NCBI RefSeq assembly: GCF_004319545.1 | Contig: NZ_CP036313.1 | Span: 2,668,501 to 2,732,500, forward strand | Length of the DNA: 64,000 nucleotides | Source of the DNA: Desulfobacter hydrogenophilus | Lineage (GTDB): Bacteria > Desulfobacterota > Desulfobacteria > Desulfobacterales > Desulfobacteraceae | Direction: 5' to 3' | Shown: positions 8,032-17,400 of the stretch, one piece after another | How the letters are laid out: the number at the start of each line of letters is the position of its first letter | How positions within the stretch are numbered: the stretch's first letter is position 1 | Made by a program: the position numbers and the translations under genes | The notes under the pieces: generated by a model | The model's input: the letters and a program-made list of their open reading frames with translations, nothing else | The model's database searches: none | What the model was told of the DNA's origin: nothing

Positions 8032-8817
8032 ATGAAAAAGAAGATTATATTAGCCATTTTTTTATTTTTGGCCACTCTAATAAATGGAATGGTCCCTGAC
8101 TCTGCAGAAGCCGGATCTGTTGTAATCGCAAGTGATGACTGGATATTTACAAATACAGGATTTTCAAGTCGTCCGGTTGATACATCTAATTTCGCCATTA
8201 ATTTAGCTGAATACCTTACAGGAGATAATATAGGGAAAATACACGCCTACTCAGATTTCCAATCATTAACACAGTCCAGTTTAATAAATACATTGAACAA
8301 TGCCGGATATACTTATACCACCGGGTATGGGATATCTTTTGATCTTGAAACACTATCTCAATATGATGCATTATTTTTTAGTAGTGGGTTGTCAACAGCC
8401 GGTTTAGATGTTCTTGAGGATTATGTTACTGGTGGTGGAAGTGTATATATCCATGCAGGCCTTGGCATGAGTAATCCTAGTGGAGCAGCGACAGCCTGGA
8501 ATGGATTCTTAAGTCAATACGGAATGGGTTTTGGAACCTATTTTATTGGTTTGGGTGGTGCGACAAATATATCAAGCACTCATCCCCTTTTTGATGGCGT
8601 ATCCTCCCTTTACATGCTTAATGGTCACCCAATAACTGGTGATAATATAATCGCAACAACAACGAGTGGAACACCTTTGTTTGCTGCCAATGCAGTGCCT
8701 ATCCCTGGTGCAGGATCAGCTCCAGAACCTTCGGCAATCCCAGAACCTGCAACAATGCTTCTTTTCGGCCTTGGTCTTCTCGGCCTCGCCGGAGGTAACA
8801 GAAAGAAACAGCAATAA
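8032..8817 (+). CDS. PEP-CTERM anchored exported protein
   Basis: A 261-residue protein. ATG 8032 (MKKKIILAIFLFLATLINGM) is preceded by AAGGA and gives a proper signal peptide ending SAEA. The open frame extends upstream to 7933, but that part lies in MITE sequence. The C-terminus IPEPATMLLFGLGLLGLAGG followed by NRKKQQ is a PEP-CTERM sorting tail. The central part has the alternating pattern of a flavodoxin-like or ThuA-like domain (YDALFFSSGLSTAGLDVLED, GGGSVYIHAGLG). It resembles the product at 4860-5684 in plan but not in sequence. Its biochemical role is unknown. Confidence 0.85.
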   Translation: MKKKIILAIFLFLATLINGMVPDSAEAGSVVIASDDWIFTNTGFSSRPVDTSNFAINLAEYLTGDNIGKIHAYSDFQSLTQSSLINTLNNAGYTYTTGYGISFDLETLSQYDALFFSSGLSTAGLDVLEDYVTGGGSVYIHAGLGMSNPSGAATAWNGFLSQYGMGFGTYFIGLGGATNISSTHPLFDGVSSLYMLNGHPITGDNIIATTTSGTPLFAANAVPIPGAGSAPEPSAIPEPATMLLFGLGLLGLAGGNRKKQQ

Positions 8818-8838
8818 ACTCCTCGTGAGTCGTACCTA

Positions 8839-9048
8839 GGGTGTAATTAAACATTTAGGGGAAATCTGTCATAGCAAAACGGATAACCTATTGAAATAAA
8901 ATGGTTTAGAAAGAATTTTATATCCCCCCAAAAATTCGGGTTAAAATAGCCTCAAAAACGGGAACCTTAATTCTTTCTTAAGGCTTTGAAAAAATTGAAT
9001 TTTCAAAAAATTCTATGACAGATTTCCCCTAAATGTTTAATTGCACCC
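8839..9048. mobile_element. MITE-like element, copy C (210 bp)
   Basis: Terminal inverted repeats GGGTGTAATTAAACATTTAG at the left and CTAAATGTTTAATTGCACCC at the right, extended by GGGAAATCTGTCATAG. There is no coding capacity. The same family as copies A and B. Confidence 0.8.
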
Positions 9049-9125
9049 ACATTTGGGTGAAGGCCCAATGAAAACATAGCTGCGTTTTCATGAGGCCGAT
9101 ATGCGGACAACCGCTTAACTACTTG

Positions 9126-9150
9126 TTCACGGCGGCTCCGCCGCCGTGAA
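9126..9150. terminator. strong GC-rich hairpin downstream of the lipoprotein gene
   Basis: TTCACGGCGGC and GCCGCCGTGAA form an 11-bp perfect stem around TCC. It lies 29 bases past the minus-strand stop at 9179. There is no U tract on either strand, so termination is only likely, not certain. Confidence 0.45.
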
Positions 9151-9178
9151 TTGCGGTGCTGACTTCGTCCAGTACCTT

Positions 9179-10315
9179 TTATTCAGTTGGACGACATTCG
9201 GGCACACTGAGCATCCTAAGTATCTTAGAGGAGACAAAAAACGCGACCATCTGTTCATGCGTCCCCAGAATGTCGCGACGTTCGCGGTCGCCAAACAGCG
9301 TAACCACAACCCTGTAATATCTGCCGTTGACAATGCACGCGACACTGGGCGAGATCACAAAAATTTCCTTCTGGTCGGGTTTGGGTTCGTACACGACTTC
9401 CACCGGATCGGCTCGCGGATCTGGATTCTCAAACTTTAGAACGGCGATAGCGCTTTTAGGCAAAGGTTTCTGAACTTTCAGCGTGATCGAGTAAGAAATC
9501 TCGGTGGGTGTAACACTTCCTTCGAGTAAGATGCCAACATTAACAGTTTTTAGATACTCGCTTTCGGCGTTTGGCGGCAGTAGATGATACACTTGTCCTT
9601 TGTCATGGGCTGAAGCACAGCCAGTTAACGCAGCGACACATTGGACGGTACACACGTTATGATGAGCGTAGGCCAGCAGTTGCTTGCAATAATCCCCTGC
9701 CGGTGTGCATTCATCTTCCGTAGGTTGATCTACAAATAGAGCCGTAGCTAATAGGGCTCCCTTCGTCAAATAAATCATACGCAGTGGATTACCCGTCGCA
9801 GCGGATATTTTGCCAGTTGTTGCCTTGGCTTGATCCAAAGACCCAGGGGGTAGGCGCAGATACGTTGCATTAATTCGACCGATGTAAACACAACCTCCTT
9901 TGGGAACTGTGAAACTCGGCCCACCAGTCGGCAGAAAAAACGGCTTGTCCGAAAGGCTTTTAGCCCGTACATCAAGTCCTGCCACAAAATAATTTCCAGG
10001 AGGCAATACCAGCCTAAAGTTTTGAAAACACACACCTACATCGTTCGGTCCTTCTGTGAACAATTCCCAGATTGCCATGCCGTCGGCGATGTCGTATATC
10101 ACGTCGTGCCCACCCGTCATTTGCCTAATATGCAACATCAAGTCAATGGGTGGCTCTGGCAGCGAAGCCAAATCTGTGGGGTTGATCCTAATGACCATGG
10201 TACCCAGCACTTCCTGCGGCTGCGATTCCGCATGGTGTTGCGCCTGGTTCGTAGCGGCGCATCCAGCGATTGTTACCATAACAATTATTAAAAGGACGGA
10301 CATGAATCGTGTCAT
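9179..10315 (-). CDS. hypothetical lipoprotein
   Basis: A 378-residue protein with a lipoprotein signal: MTRFMSVLLIIVMVTIAGC, lipobox cysteine at 19. The rest is beta-rich with several cysteines (ECTPAGDYCKQLLAYAHHNV, CTVQCVAALTGC), which would suit an oxidised, extracytoplasmic domain. I recognise no family. It stands alone between a MITE and an IS remnant, and its more balanced base composition differs from the AT-rich flanks, which fits an import or an old chromosomal gene. Confidence 0.6.
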   Translation of the reverse strand: MTRFMSVLLIIVMVTIAGCAATNQAQHHAESQPQEVLGTMVIRINPTDLASLPEPPIDLMLHIRQMTGGHDVIYDIADGMAIWELFTEGPNDVGVCFQNFRLVLPPGNYFVAGLDVRAKSLSDKPFFLPTGGPSFTVPKGGCVYIGRINATYLRLPPGSLDQAKATTGKISAATGNPLRMIYLTKGALLATALFVDQPTEDECTPAGDYCKQLLAYAHHNVCTVQCVAALTGCASAHDKGQVYHLLPPNAESEYLKTVNVGILLEGSVTPTEISYSITLKVQKPLPKSAIAVLKFENPDPRADPVEVVYEPKPDQKEIFVISPSVACIVNGRYYRVVVTLFGDRERRDILGTHEQMVAFFVSSKILRMLSVPECRPTE

Positions 10316-10510
10316 ATCAATACCCCCTTTTCAATTTCGCTCGCCTAATGGTCGAGTTGACCAGTCAAGATTCCCTGATAACCGGCCAATCATCTGCTGG
10401 CGCATCCTCATTTTTAAATTTCCTTTATTGTATCAAAGAATCGAACTTGAGCTTATATTTTTTTCCATTTTGCCCAAAAAAAAACGGTTGGTAAACCAGG
10501 AAAGCATCTA

Positions 10511-10540
10511 ATAGGGGGGTTTTGGACAAAACCCCCCTAT
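10511..10540. repeat. 14-bp perfect palindromic hairpin
   Basis: ATAGGGGGGTTTTG and its exact complement are separated by two bases. It abuts the solitary IS end at 10541. It could be a terminator, though no gene ends here, or a target/flank structure of the IS. The rest of 10316-10876 holds no gene that I can support. Confidence 0.6.
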
Positions 10541-10653
10541 TTAGAATTTGTGATGGGCTCACAAATGATAACGGGAAATTGAAAAAATTTAGAATAAGCT
10601 GGGGCTATCGGGCATGGCTTCGTAACTTTCAGCCCCCGTTTTGGCATGGACTC
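10541..10653 (-). mobile_element. solitary left end of the ISKra4-type element
   Basis: About 113 bases match the left terminus of the complete IS at 26219 with one visible difference, in inverted orientation and including the terminal CCATGCCAAAACGGGGGCT. No transposase sequence follows. It is either a one-ended remnant or the scar of a rearrangement. Confidence 0.8.
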
Positions 10654-10876
10654 CTACATCAAACGATCGTTTTTTGAGACTCAATAAAAAGGTCTGTCAT
10701 ATTTCTAAAACAAAAGTACCGAGCACTGCTTCTGCCATTTCTCACTTTTCTGAAATCGTTGGCAGTCCGCTTTTATACCATTAAAGCTTGCCTTGATATT
10801 ACTCATTTTGTTCAAAAAGATCCTTCGAAGCATCAATAAAAACATTCTCTTTTGCCTTTACGTTAAACCTACGTTT

Positions 10877-11881
10877 TTATTTATAAATTAATTGCATATC
10901 CGAAATATTTTTTTTAATTTTTTCTGCCAATAGAATTGGCTGTAGCACTTTAACTTCTACTCCAAAGGACAATACCCATGATATTATTTCAGGTTCAGAG
11001 GATGAGGTAAACATCAGAACAATCTTCCCATCTTCCGTATGAGTTATACTTTGATCCGGACTCCAAATACGTTCTGCGACATAGTCAGCAGCCCACCCAC
11101 TGAACTCAACAGTAACCTGAAAAGCCTTTCCTTGAATAACGCCAAAATGTTGATTGAACGCTTTTTCAAAATTATAATCGCCGGGAAATTCATAGTGAGT
11201 ATCTGTCTCCTCAATTGCTTCTATCCTATGAACTGCAAGAAGCGGATCAAACTCCGGCTCCTTGTACGGTCTTCCCGGAAATATTGCCATTTTAGCATGC
11301 AAATACATTGTGTCCTTATGGGAAAAAATTTTTAACGGCTTAATATAAAAAAGTTTTGCCTTTGATTCAGAGATGCTTTTGTATTTTATTTTGCAGATTT
11401 GTCTGTCTTCCATTGCAGAAATCAAATCAAGAATAATCTGATGGTATTCTGTGTAATCAATACTTCCAGGAATAATACTGGCAAAATGCTTTGAAGAAGG
11501 ATTACATTTTGGGGGCAGTTGCGACCGGCTTTTTTCAATAGCAGTTGTAGCTTCATTAAAAAGCTGTTTCCCCAGCAAGTGTTTTGCAAATGCATGGCAC
11601 ATCTGAAGAACACCCAACTCAGTTTCTGAAAGATTGACTGGTAAAATCGTTTTGGGACGCTCTATCCGGAAATATTTTTGCCTCCCGTGATACGATTCTT
11701 CTATCTTTACACTGTATGACAGGGTGATATCATCAATGAGCCTCAAGACAGTCTGCTTTGAACAATCCAGCATTTGTGCCAGTTCGCTTAGCGATCTTTT
11801 TTTACCGGTGAACATCATATGAGCGAAAAGACTGATAATTTTTTGACCATACGTTTTTGATGAATTTCTCTTTTTGGGCAT
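10877..11881 (-). CDS. WYL-domain transcriptional regulator
   Basis: A 334-residue protein. Residues ~10-75 form a winged helix-turn-helix (SLSELAQMLDCSKQTVLRLI). Residues ~150-235 are a WYL domain (CKIKYKSISESKAKLFYIKP, HKDTMYLHAKMA), and the C-terminal ~80 residues fit the WCX extension. The layout matches WYL regulators such as BrxR/CapW that control antiphage loci. It is divergent from the DUF4116 gene, and palindromes lie in the shared 96-bp promoter region, so it probably represses itself and its neighbours until a ligand (possibly nucleic acid) binds. That regulatory role is inferred. Confidence 0.85.
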   Translation of the reverse strand: MPKKRNSSKTYGQKIISLFAHMMFTGKKRSLSELAQMLDCSKQTVLRLIDDITLSYSVKIEESYHGRQKYFRIERPKTILPVNLSETELGVLQMCHAFAKHLLGKQLFNEATTAIEKSRSQLPPKCNPSSKHFASIIPGSIDYTEYHQIILDLISAMEDRQICKIKYKSISESKAKLFYIKPLKIFSHKDTMYLHAKMAIFPGRPYKEPEFDPLLAVHRIEAIEETDTHYEFPGDYNFEKAFNQHFGVIQGKAFQVTVEFSGWAADYVAERIWSPDQSITHTEDGKIVLMFTSSSEPEIISWVLSFGVEVKVLQPILLAEKIKKNISDMQLIYK

Positions 11882-11912
11882 GTTGAAGACCTTTTTTAAA
11901 AAAGTATAACAT

Positions 11913-11943
11913 CGTTCCGTTTAATGGAACGGTATCATGATAC
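11913..11943. promoter_or_regulatory. candidate operator palindromes in the divergent promoter
   Basis: CGTTCC-(7 bases)-GGAACG (11913-11931) is followed at once by the 12-base palindrome GTATCATGATAC (11932-11943). They lie between the divergent WYL regulator and DUF4116 starts, where a dimeric regulator would bind. Confidence 0.5.
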
Positions 11944-11977
11944 TCTACAAAAAATCAATCAAATGGAGGATTTTGAA

Positions 11978-12337
11978 ATGAAGTTAATATCCAATAGAAA
12001 AGAAGCGTTGCAGACGGTTATGAAAGACGGCATGAAGCTTCGAATCGTTTCGAAAGAGTTGCAGAATGATAAAGAAATCGTATTGGCTGCTATCGAAAAC
12101 AATCAGTCTGCATTTCAGTTCGCCTCAGAAAACTTGCAGAAAGATGAAGGATTGGCCAGCCGGGTTGTCAAAAATAATGCATATTACTTCAACATCATTG
12201 ATCCAGTGTCAGGCTTAAAATATGACATTCCAATGTTATCTTCAACTGCCCCAAACTATTTTTATTCATATATTTATTATGTGAAATTTAGAGAACACTC
12301 CCCAGATACCTTTGACAAAATGTTGAGGTGGGATTGA
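11978..12337 (+). CDS. DUF4116-type small protein
   Basis: A 119-residue protein. ATG 11978 follows GGAGGA at good spacing. The alternative start 54 bases upstream lies in the operator. Residues ~5-55 (NRKEALQTVMKDGMKLRIVS, LQNDKEIVLAAIENNQSAFQ) match the DUF4116 repeat, a short helical unit of unknown function. The C-terminal half is unassigned. It is the first gene downstream of the WYL operator and precedes the GIY-YIG gene by ~95 bases, so the two may be co-regulated. Confidence 0.65.
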   Translation: MKLISNRKEALQTVMKDGMKLRIVSKELQNDKEIVLAAIENNQSAFQFASENLQKDEGLASRVVKNNAYYFNIIDPVSGLKYDIPMLSSTAPNYFYSYIYYVKFREHSPDTFDKMLRWD

Positions 12338-12431
12338 TTATTATTAATTTGATTAAATCGGTTGCAATTGAAATGTTCATCCAAAGAAATTTATCTGTAA
12401 TTTAATGCCAATACTAAGGAAAAAGGATATC

Positions 12432-13163
12432 ATGTTAAAAAAAAACGGAGACCGATTCCCTTCAGAGGTTATTAGTAAATTAAAAAATTATGTTTACCGC
12501 CTTATTGATCCAAGGAATGGAGAAACTTTTTACGTCGGCAAAGGGAAAGGGAATCGGATTTTCTCCCATGTTCAAGGTGATACAGAGAAAGATGCTCTCT
12601 GTGAAAAAATGACTAAGATTCGGGAGATTCACCTTGCAGGCTTTGATGTGGCCCATGTGATTCATCGTCATGGAATGGATGAAAAAACTGCGTTCGAAGT
12701 AGAGGCTGCACTAATTGATGCATATCCAGGGCTTACAAATGTTATGACCGGGCATGGTAATTCTGATTTCGGAACTATGCACGCAAAGGAAATTATCAAA
12801 CACTATTGTGCCGAAATTGCTGTATTTCATCACAAAGCCATTTTAATAAGTGTCAATCGAAGTGCTTCTGAAGTATCTTTATATGAGGCGACAAGATATG
12901 CATGGCGTCTTAACAAAAAAAAAGCAGAATTCGCAGACGTTATCTTGTCAACATTACAAGGGCTCATAGTAGGTGCCTTCGTCGCAGAAGAATGGCTTGA
13001 TGCAACAGATAAAAATTTCCCTGGCAAAGAAAATATTCCAGGGCGCTATGGTTTTACTGGGAATGAGGCTTCAAAAGAAATTCGTGACCTATATGTTGAC
13101 AAAAGGATTCCCGATAAATATCGCAAAAAAGGTGCTGCTAACCCAATAAAATATACATGGTAA
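12432..13163 (+). CDS. GIY-YIG nuclease-domain protein
   Basis: A 243-residue protein. ATG 12432 is preceded by AAGGAT. Residues ~18-50 (YVYRLIDPRNGETFYVGKGK) are a GIY-YIG nuclease core in the LEM-3-like form, with the conserved Y and G-K-G; FEVEAALIDAYPGLTN supplies the catalytic Glu. The C-terminal ~120 residues are unassigned and may bind the target. Such proteins cut DNA in repair, mobile-element or defence settings. The neighbours (WYL regulator, DUF4116) favour defence, but no system of this composition is known to me. Confidence 0.75.
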   Translation: MLKKNGDRFPSEVISKLKNYVYRLIDPRNGETFYVGKGKGNRIFSHVQGDTEKDALCEKMTKIREIHLAGFDVAHVIHRHGMDEKTAFEVEAALIDAYPGLTNVMTGHGNSDFGTMHAKEIIKHYCAEIAVFHHKAILISVNRSASEVSLYEATRYAWRLNKKKAEFADVILSTLQGLIVGAFVAEEWLDATDKNFPGKENIPGRYGFTGNEASKEIRDLYVDKRIPDKYRKKGAANPIKYTW

Positions 13164-13322
13164 AAAGCAGACCAGATAGAATATTGAGATGTAGTAGGCG
13201 GCCAGGGTGTTAAGCAGTTCCTTTAGGGGCTTTCCTACTATAATACTCTTTTCGAATACGAATACGCTTTATCATACCTCTGCTATGCAGAAGGTCGATG
13301 ATTTTACCCACAGGAAGAAAAT

Positions 13323-14399
13323 ATGGTACAAAATACTCAATTAGCCCAATCTTATTGGCCACGGTCTGGTTATGACCAAAGGAACCGATCCCATGTCCCA
13401 TTCCCGGGAGCCGAGTACGGTAAAATTATTCGCAGGGTCTCGCTTCCAAGCTCACAAGATGGAAGAAAAGTCACCCTTAGGGGGGGATGCGTGATGACGG
13501 ATACAATGATTTTACGGGTTGAGTATGATAATAGCTTATCTGCGATCTCCATTGATGGAAAAATTTTATGGTCCGTTAGATTGCGCGACGCAGAGAATAA
13601 GCGGCCTCAGCATTGCTCGTTACCCGTGGCGCTTGAAGATGGTGCGTGTTTGGTTGCGCTTTCCGATAGTATTTGTGTATATGACGCCAACGGGCATCGT
13701 GTATTCCAAGAACAGATTTTTCTTCCTGATGACTCTGGTTGCGCGCCAAACATTACAAAAGCAGGACAAATTCTTTATTCAAGTATAAACGGAGAGATCT
13801 GGTGTGTTGACTCGATGGGAGTAAGAGAGGTTGGGTGTTTTGGTTATGATGTTCTTCCACCCGCAATCTATCCCGATAACTCGTTAGCTATAGCGGGTTA
13901 TTATGGAGATGGATTTTGCCGCGTCAGTCTTGACGGCCAAATGGTCTGGAAAACGGAATTCAAAGAGGCGGATATGTTGCCAACGATTAATCAGGACAAT
14001 ATTGCTGCGGTTGGATCTAAGAATGATAAGAAGTCGGCTTTTTTTTCTCCTAATGGAACGCTTCTTGGTACGTACGCCAGAGCCTCTGTTTTTGCAGAAT
14101 ATTCTCCAGACTCATGGATTGCGCGTTCAGATAAATGGGTAGCGAAGTTAACTGTCGATGGGAGTGAGTGTTGGACGCATTCGCTGCGAGATGACACGAA
14201 TTTGGGGCATTGTCAGCCGATTGTTGATAGTGAGGGAAGAATTTATTTGCTTGATGACGGTAAACTTCTGTGTCTTACCGGAGAGGGCGAGATCGTTTTT
14301 TCCACGGATGTCCATGGTAGCTCGTGGGGAGGACTTAGTTGTGTTTCCCCAGGAAAAATGGCCTATGTTGGAGCGGGAATGTTACAAATCATAGAGTAA
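13323..14399 (+). CDS. PQQ-type beta-propeller protein
   Basis: A 358-residue protein with repeating blades of the form ...GKILWSVRL, SINGEIWCVDSMG, SLDGQMVWKT, LTGEGEIVFSTD, each with the W/F-x-T/D blade end of PQQ-like eight-bladed propellers. There is no signal peptide, so it is probably cytoplasmic. ATG 13323 has AGGAAG upstream. It lies 60 bases before recC but is not obviously co-transcribed. The specific ligand or partner is unknown. Confidence 0.6.
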   Translation: MVQNTQLAQSYWPRSGYDQRNRSHVPFPGAEYGKIIRRVSLPSSQDGRKVTLRGGCVMTDTMILRVEYDNSLSAISIDGKILWSVRLRDAENKRPQHCSLPVALEDGACLVALSDSICVYDANGHRVFQEQIFLPDDSGCAPNITKAGQILYSSINGEIWCVDSMGVREVGCFGYDVLPPAIYPDNSLAIAGYYGDGFCRVSLDGQMVWKTEFKEADMLPTINQDNIAAVGSKNDKKSAFFSPNGTLLGTYARASVFAEYSPDSWIARSDKWVAKLTVDGSECWTHSLRDDTNLGHCQPIVDSEGRIYLLDDGKLLCLTGEGEIVFSTDVHGSSWGGLSCVSPGKMAYVGAGMLQIIE

Positions 14400-14462
14400 C
14401 AAGGTCAGTTTACTGAACAACAAACGTCTTTTCGGAAGTTATTAATAATTTAAGGAATATTG

Positions 14463-17400
14463 ATGAAAAACAATTCCGGACAGAGTCTTTCCTCCGGCCT
14501 TTCGATTATACATTCCAACCATTTGGAATATTTAAAACAGGTGGCTGTAGAATGGATTAAGAACCATCCTTTACAGGTACTGGAGACTGAGCAATTTATT
14601 GTCCAGAGCAACGGTATGGCCCAGTGGCTGAAGCTGGCCCTGGCGGCCAACGAAGGGTGCGGTATCAGTGCAGGAATTGAGATGAAGCTGCCGGGTCGGT
14701 ATGTGTGGGCGGCATACAGGGCGGTATTGGGCAGCGACACCATTCCCGAAGAATCTCCCTATGACAAAGATCGACTGATCTGGCGGATTTTCCGACTCTT
14801 GCCCATGCTTTCCGATGAATCCATTTTTGATCCTTTGAATCGCTTCCTTGAACAGGATAAGGATCTGCGCAAACGGAGCCAACTTGCCGGCCATCTAGCG
14901 GATCTTTATGACCAGTACCAGGTGTATCGGGCCGACTGGCTTGAAGATTGGGCCAAAGGACGTAACCATCTGGCCAGAGTGGCGGGAACGCCGGTTCCCC
15001 TGAATGAAAATCAGAAATGGCAAGCTGAACTCTGGCGCAGGATTAAGGCTGATGTCCCGGACGAATGTAGAACCATAGGCCGGGCCGATCTCCACCACAA
15101 ATTTCTGGAAAAGGCTCGAACATTAGACGGACAGCGGCCCGGAGAATTGCCTCCCCGGGTCATTGTGTTCGGAATTTCATCCCTGCCTCGCCAGGTGCTG
15201 GAAACTTTGTATGCGGTATCCTCCATGTGCCAGGTTTTGCTTTTTGTCCATAATCCCTGCCGTCATTTCTGGGCCGACATCATTGAAGACAGGGAGCTTT
15301 TGCGTATTGAGCACGCCAGGCACAAAACCAAGGCTGGCATGCCCATTCCCCTGGCACCCGAACAGCTGCACCAGCATGCCAATCCCCTGCTTGCAGCGTG
15401 GGGGAAACAGGGGAGAGATTACATCGGCCTACTTTATGGGTATGACGAGCCGAAAAATTATGAAACAGATTTTTCTCAAATTGACCTGTTTGAAGATTTT
15501 ACAGTACCAGGTGCCTACAATCCAATTTTGAAGCAGGTCCAGCAAGCTATTCTGGACCTTTCCCCGCTGCCCAGCGATGAGGAGAAAAAACAAATGGTTG
15601 CACCCAAAGATGAGTCCATTTGTTTTCACATAGCCCACAGCCGGCAGCGTGAAGTGGAAGTCCTCCAGGACCAGCTCCTCTATTGTTATGAAACCATAGA
15701 GGACTTAAAGCCTCGGGATGTTATTGTAATGACCCCTGATATTGAGGCCTATGCCCCTCATATAGAAGCGGTATTTGGAAACCTGTCTTCCACAGATTCC
15801 AGGTTTATTCCATTTACTATTGCCGATAAGCCCAACCGGGAGAGCGTACCTCTGCTCAAAGCACTGGAAACTCTTTTGCACCTGCCGGATTCTCGCATGG
15901 GGGTCAGTGAGGTCATGGACCTTCTTGACGTTGGGGCCTTCAGAAAACGCTTCTGCATTGAAGCAACTGATTTACCCAAATTACGGCAATGGACTGAAGG
16001 CGCCGGTATTTCCTGGGGACTGAATGGAGAACAACGAACCCTGTTCGATCTGCCCGGCGGACTGGAACAGAACACCTGGGCCTTTGGCCTTGACCGTATG
16101 CTTTTAGGCTATGCCGTGGGCAACGGCGGGGAATGGAATGGTATTGAACCCTATGACGAAGTGGGTGGGCTTGATGCGGCCTTGGTCGGGCCCTTATACG
16201 ACGTAATTGGGCAACTGGAAAGCGTGTGGCAGGATCTGAACCAAACGGGAAATCCAGCGGCTTGGTGCCAGAATATCCGTAATCTGGCTCGGGACTGTTT
16301 TCTGGTCCAGGAAAGTCAGGATCAATTAACTCTCAGTCGTTTGGATCAAATTCTGGACCAGTGGCTTGATGCCTGTACCCAGGCACAGCTTGATGAAGAA
16401 TTACCCCTGGCCGTAGTACGGGAATTTATACTGGCCAAAATGAAGGAGTCCAGCATCTCCCAGCGGTTTCTGGCTGGTATGGTTAATTTTGGCACATTGA
16501 TGCCCATGCGGGCCATTCCCTTTAAGGTGGTCTGCCTTCTGGGTATGAATGACGGAGAATTCCCCAGAAGCCATCCCCCCCTTGATTTTGATCTAATGGC
16601 AGGCAAAGGGCTTTACCGGCCTGGAGACCGGTCCCGACGGGAGGATGACCGGTATCTTTTTCTTGAAGCCCTGCTTTCGGCCCGGGAGCGACTGTACATC
16701 TCCTATGTGGGGAGGGATGACCGGGACAACAGTGAACGCATGCCTTCGGTCCTGGTGGGACAGTTCCGGGATTATATTAAGGCCGGGTGGCGTCTGGATA
16801 ATGCTGGAGACGAAAACCCAAGCAGGGCGCTGCTGGATATCCTGACCTGCCTCCATCCCCTGCAACCTTTTAGTCGGGACTATTTTCTTAATAACAACTC
16901 CGGTCTGTTTACCTACTCTCACGAGTGGAGAATCTCACTTGATTCTGAGGAGGCAAAGCGCCCAGATAAAGATAGAAATCAACTCTTGGATGCGCCTGAT
17001 TTTGAAGGGATTTTAAACTTGGGCTCCCTAATTCGGTTTTTTAAAAATCCGGTCAAGTATTTTTTGAACCAGCGTCTGTCCATCCGGTTTGATGATCTGT
17101 CCCTGACCAATCAGGATCAGGAGCCTTTTGCCCTGGATTTTCTGGCGCCTTTTGGACTGGGAAAGCAACTGTTGGAAGCAGGACTTCATGCAGTGGATTC
17201 AGACGTCTGTTCTGCCGTAACAACCGAGGCCCTTCGCCTGACCCGCACAGGGAATTTGCCCATGGCCGGATTCGGTAATCTTGCTGCAGACGAACTTTCA
17301 GGACCGGTGATGAATATGTTGGAAGGCCATCAGACTCTGTTGGATCAATGGCCCTGTCCCTGCGATCCCCTAGAAATTTCCCTGAGAATTGAATCTGATA

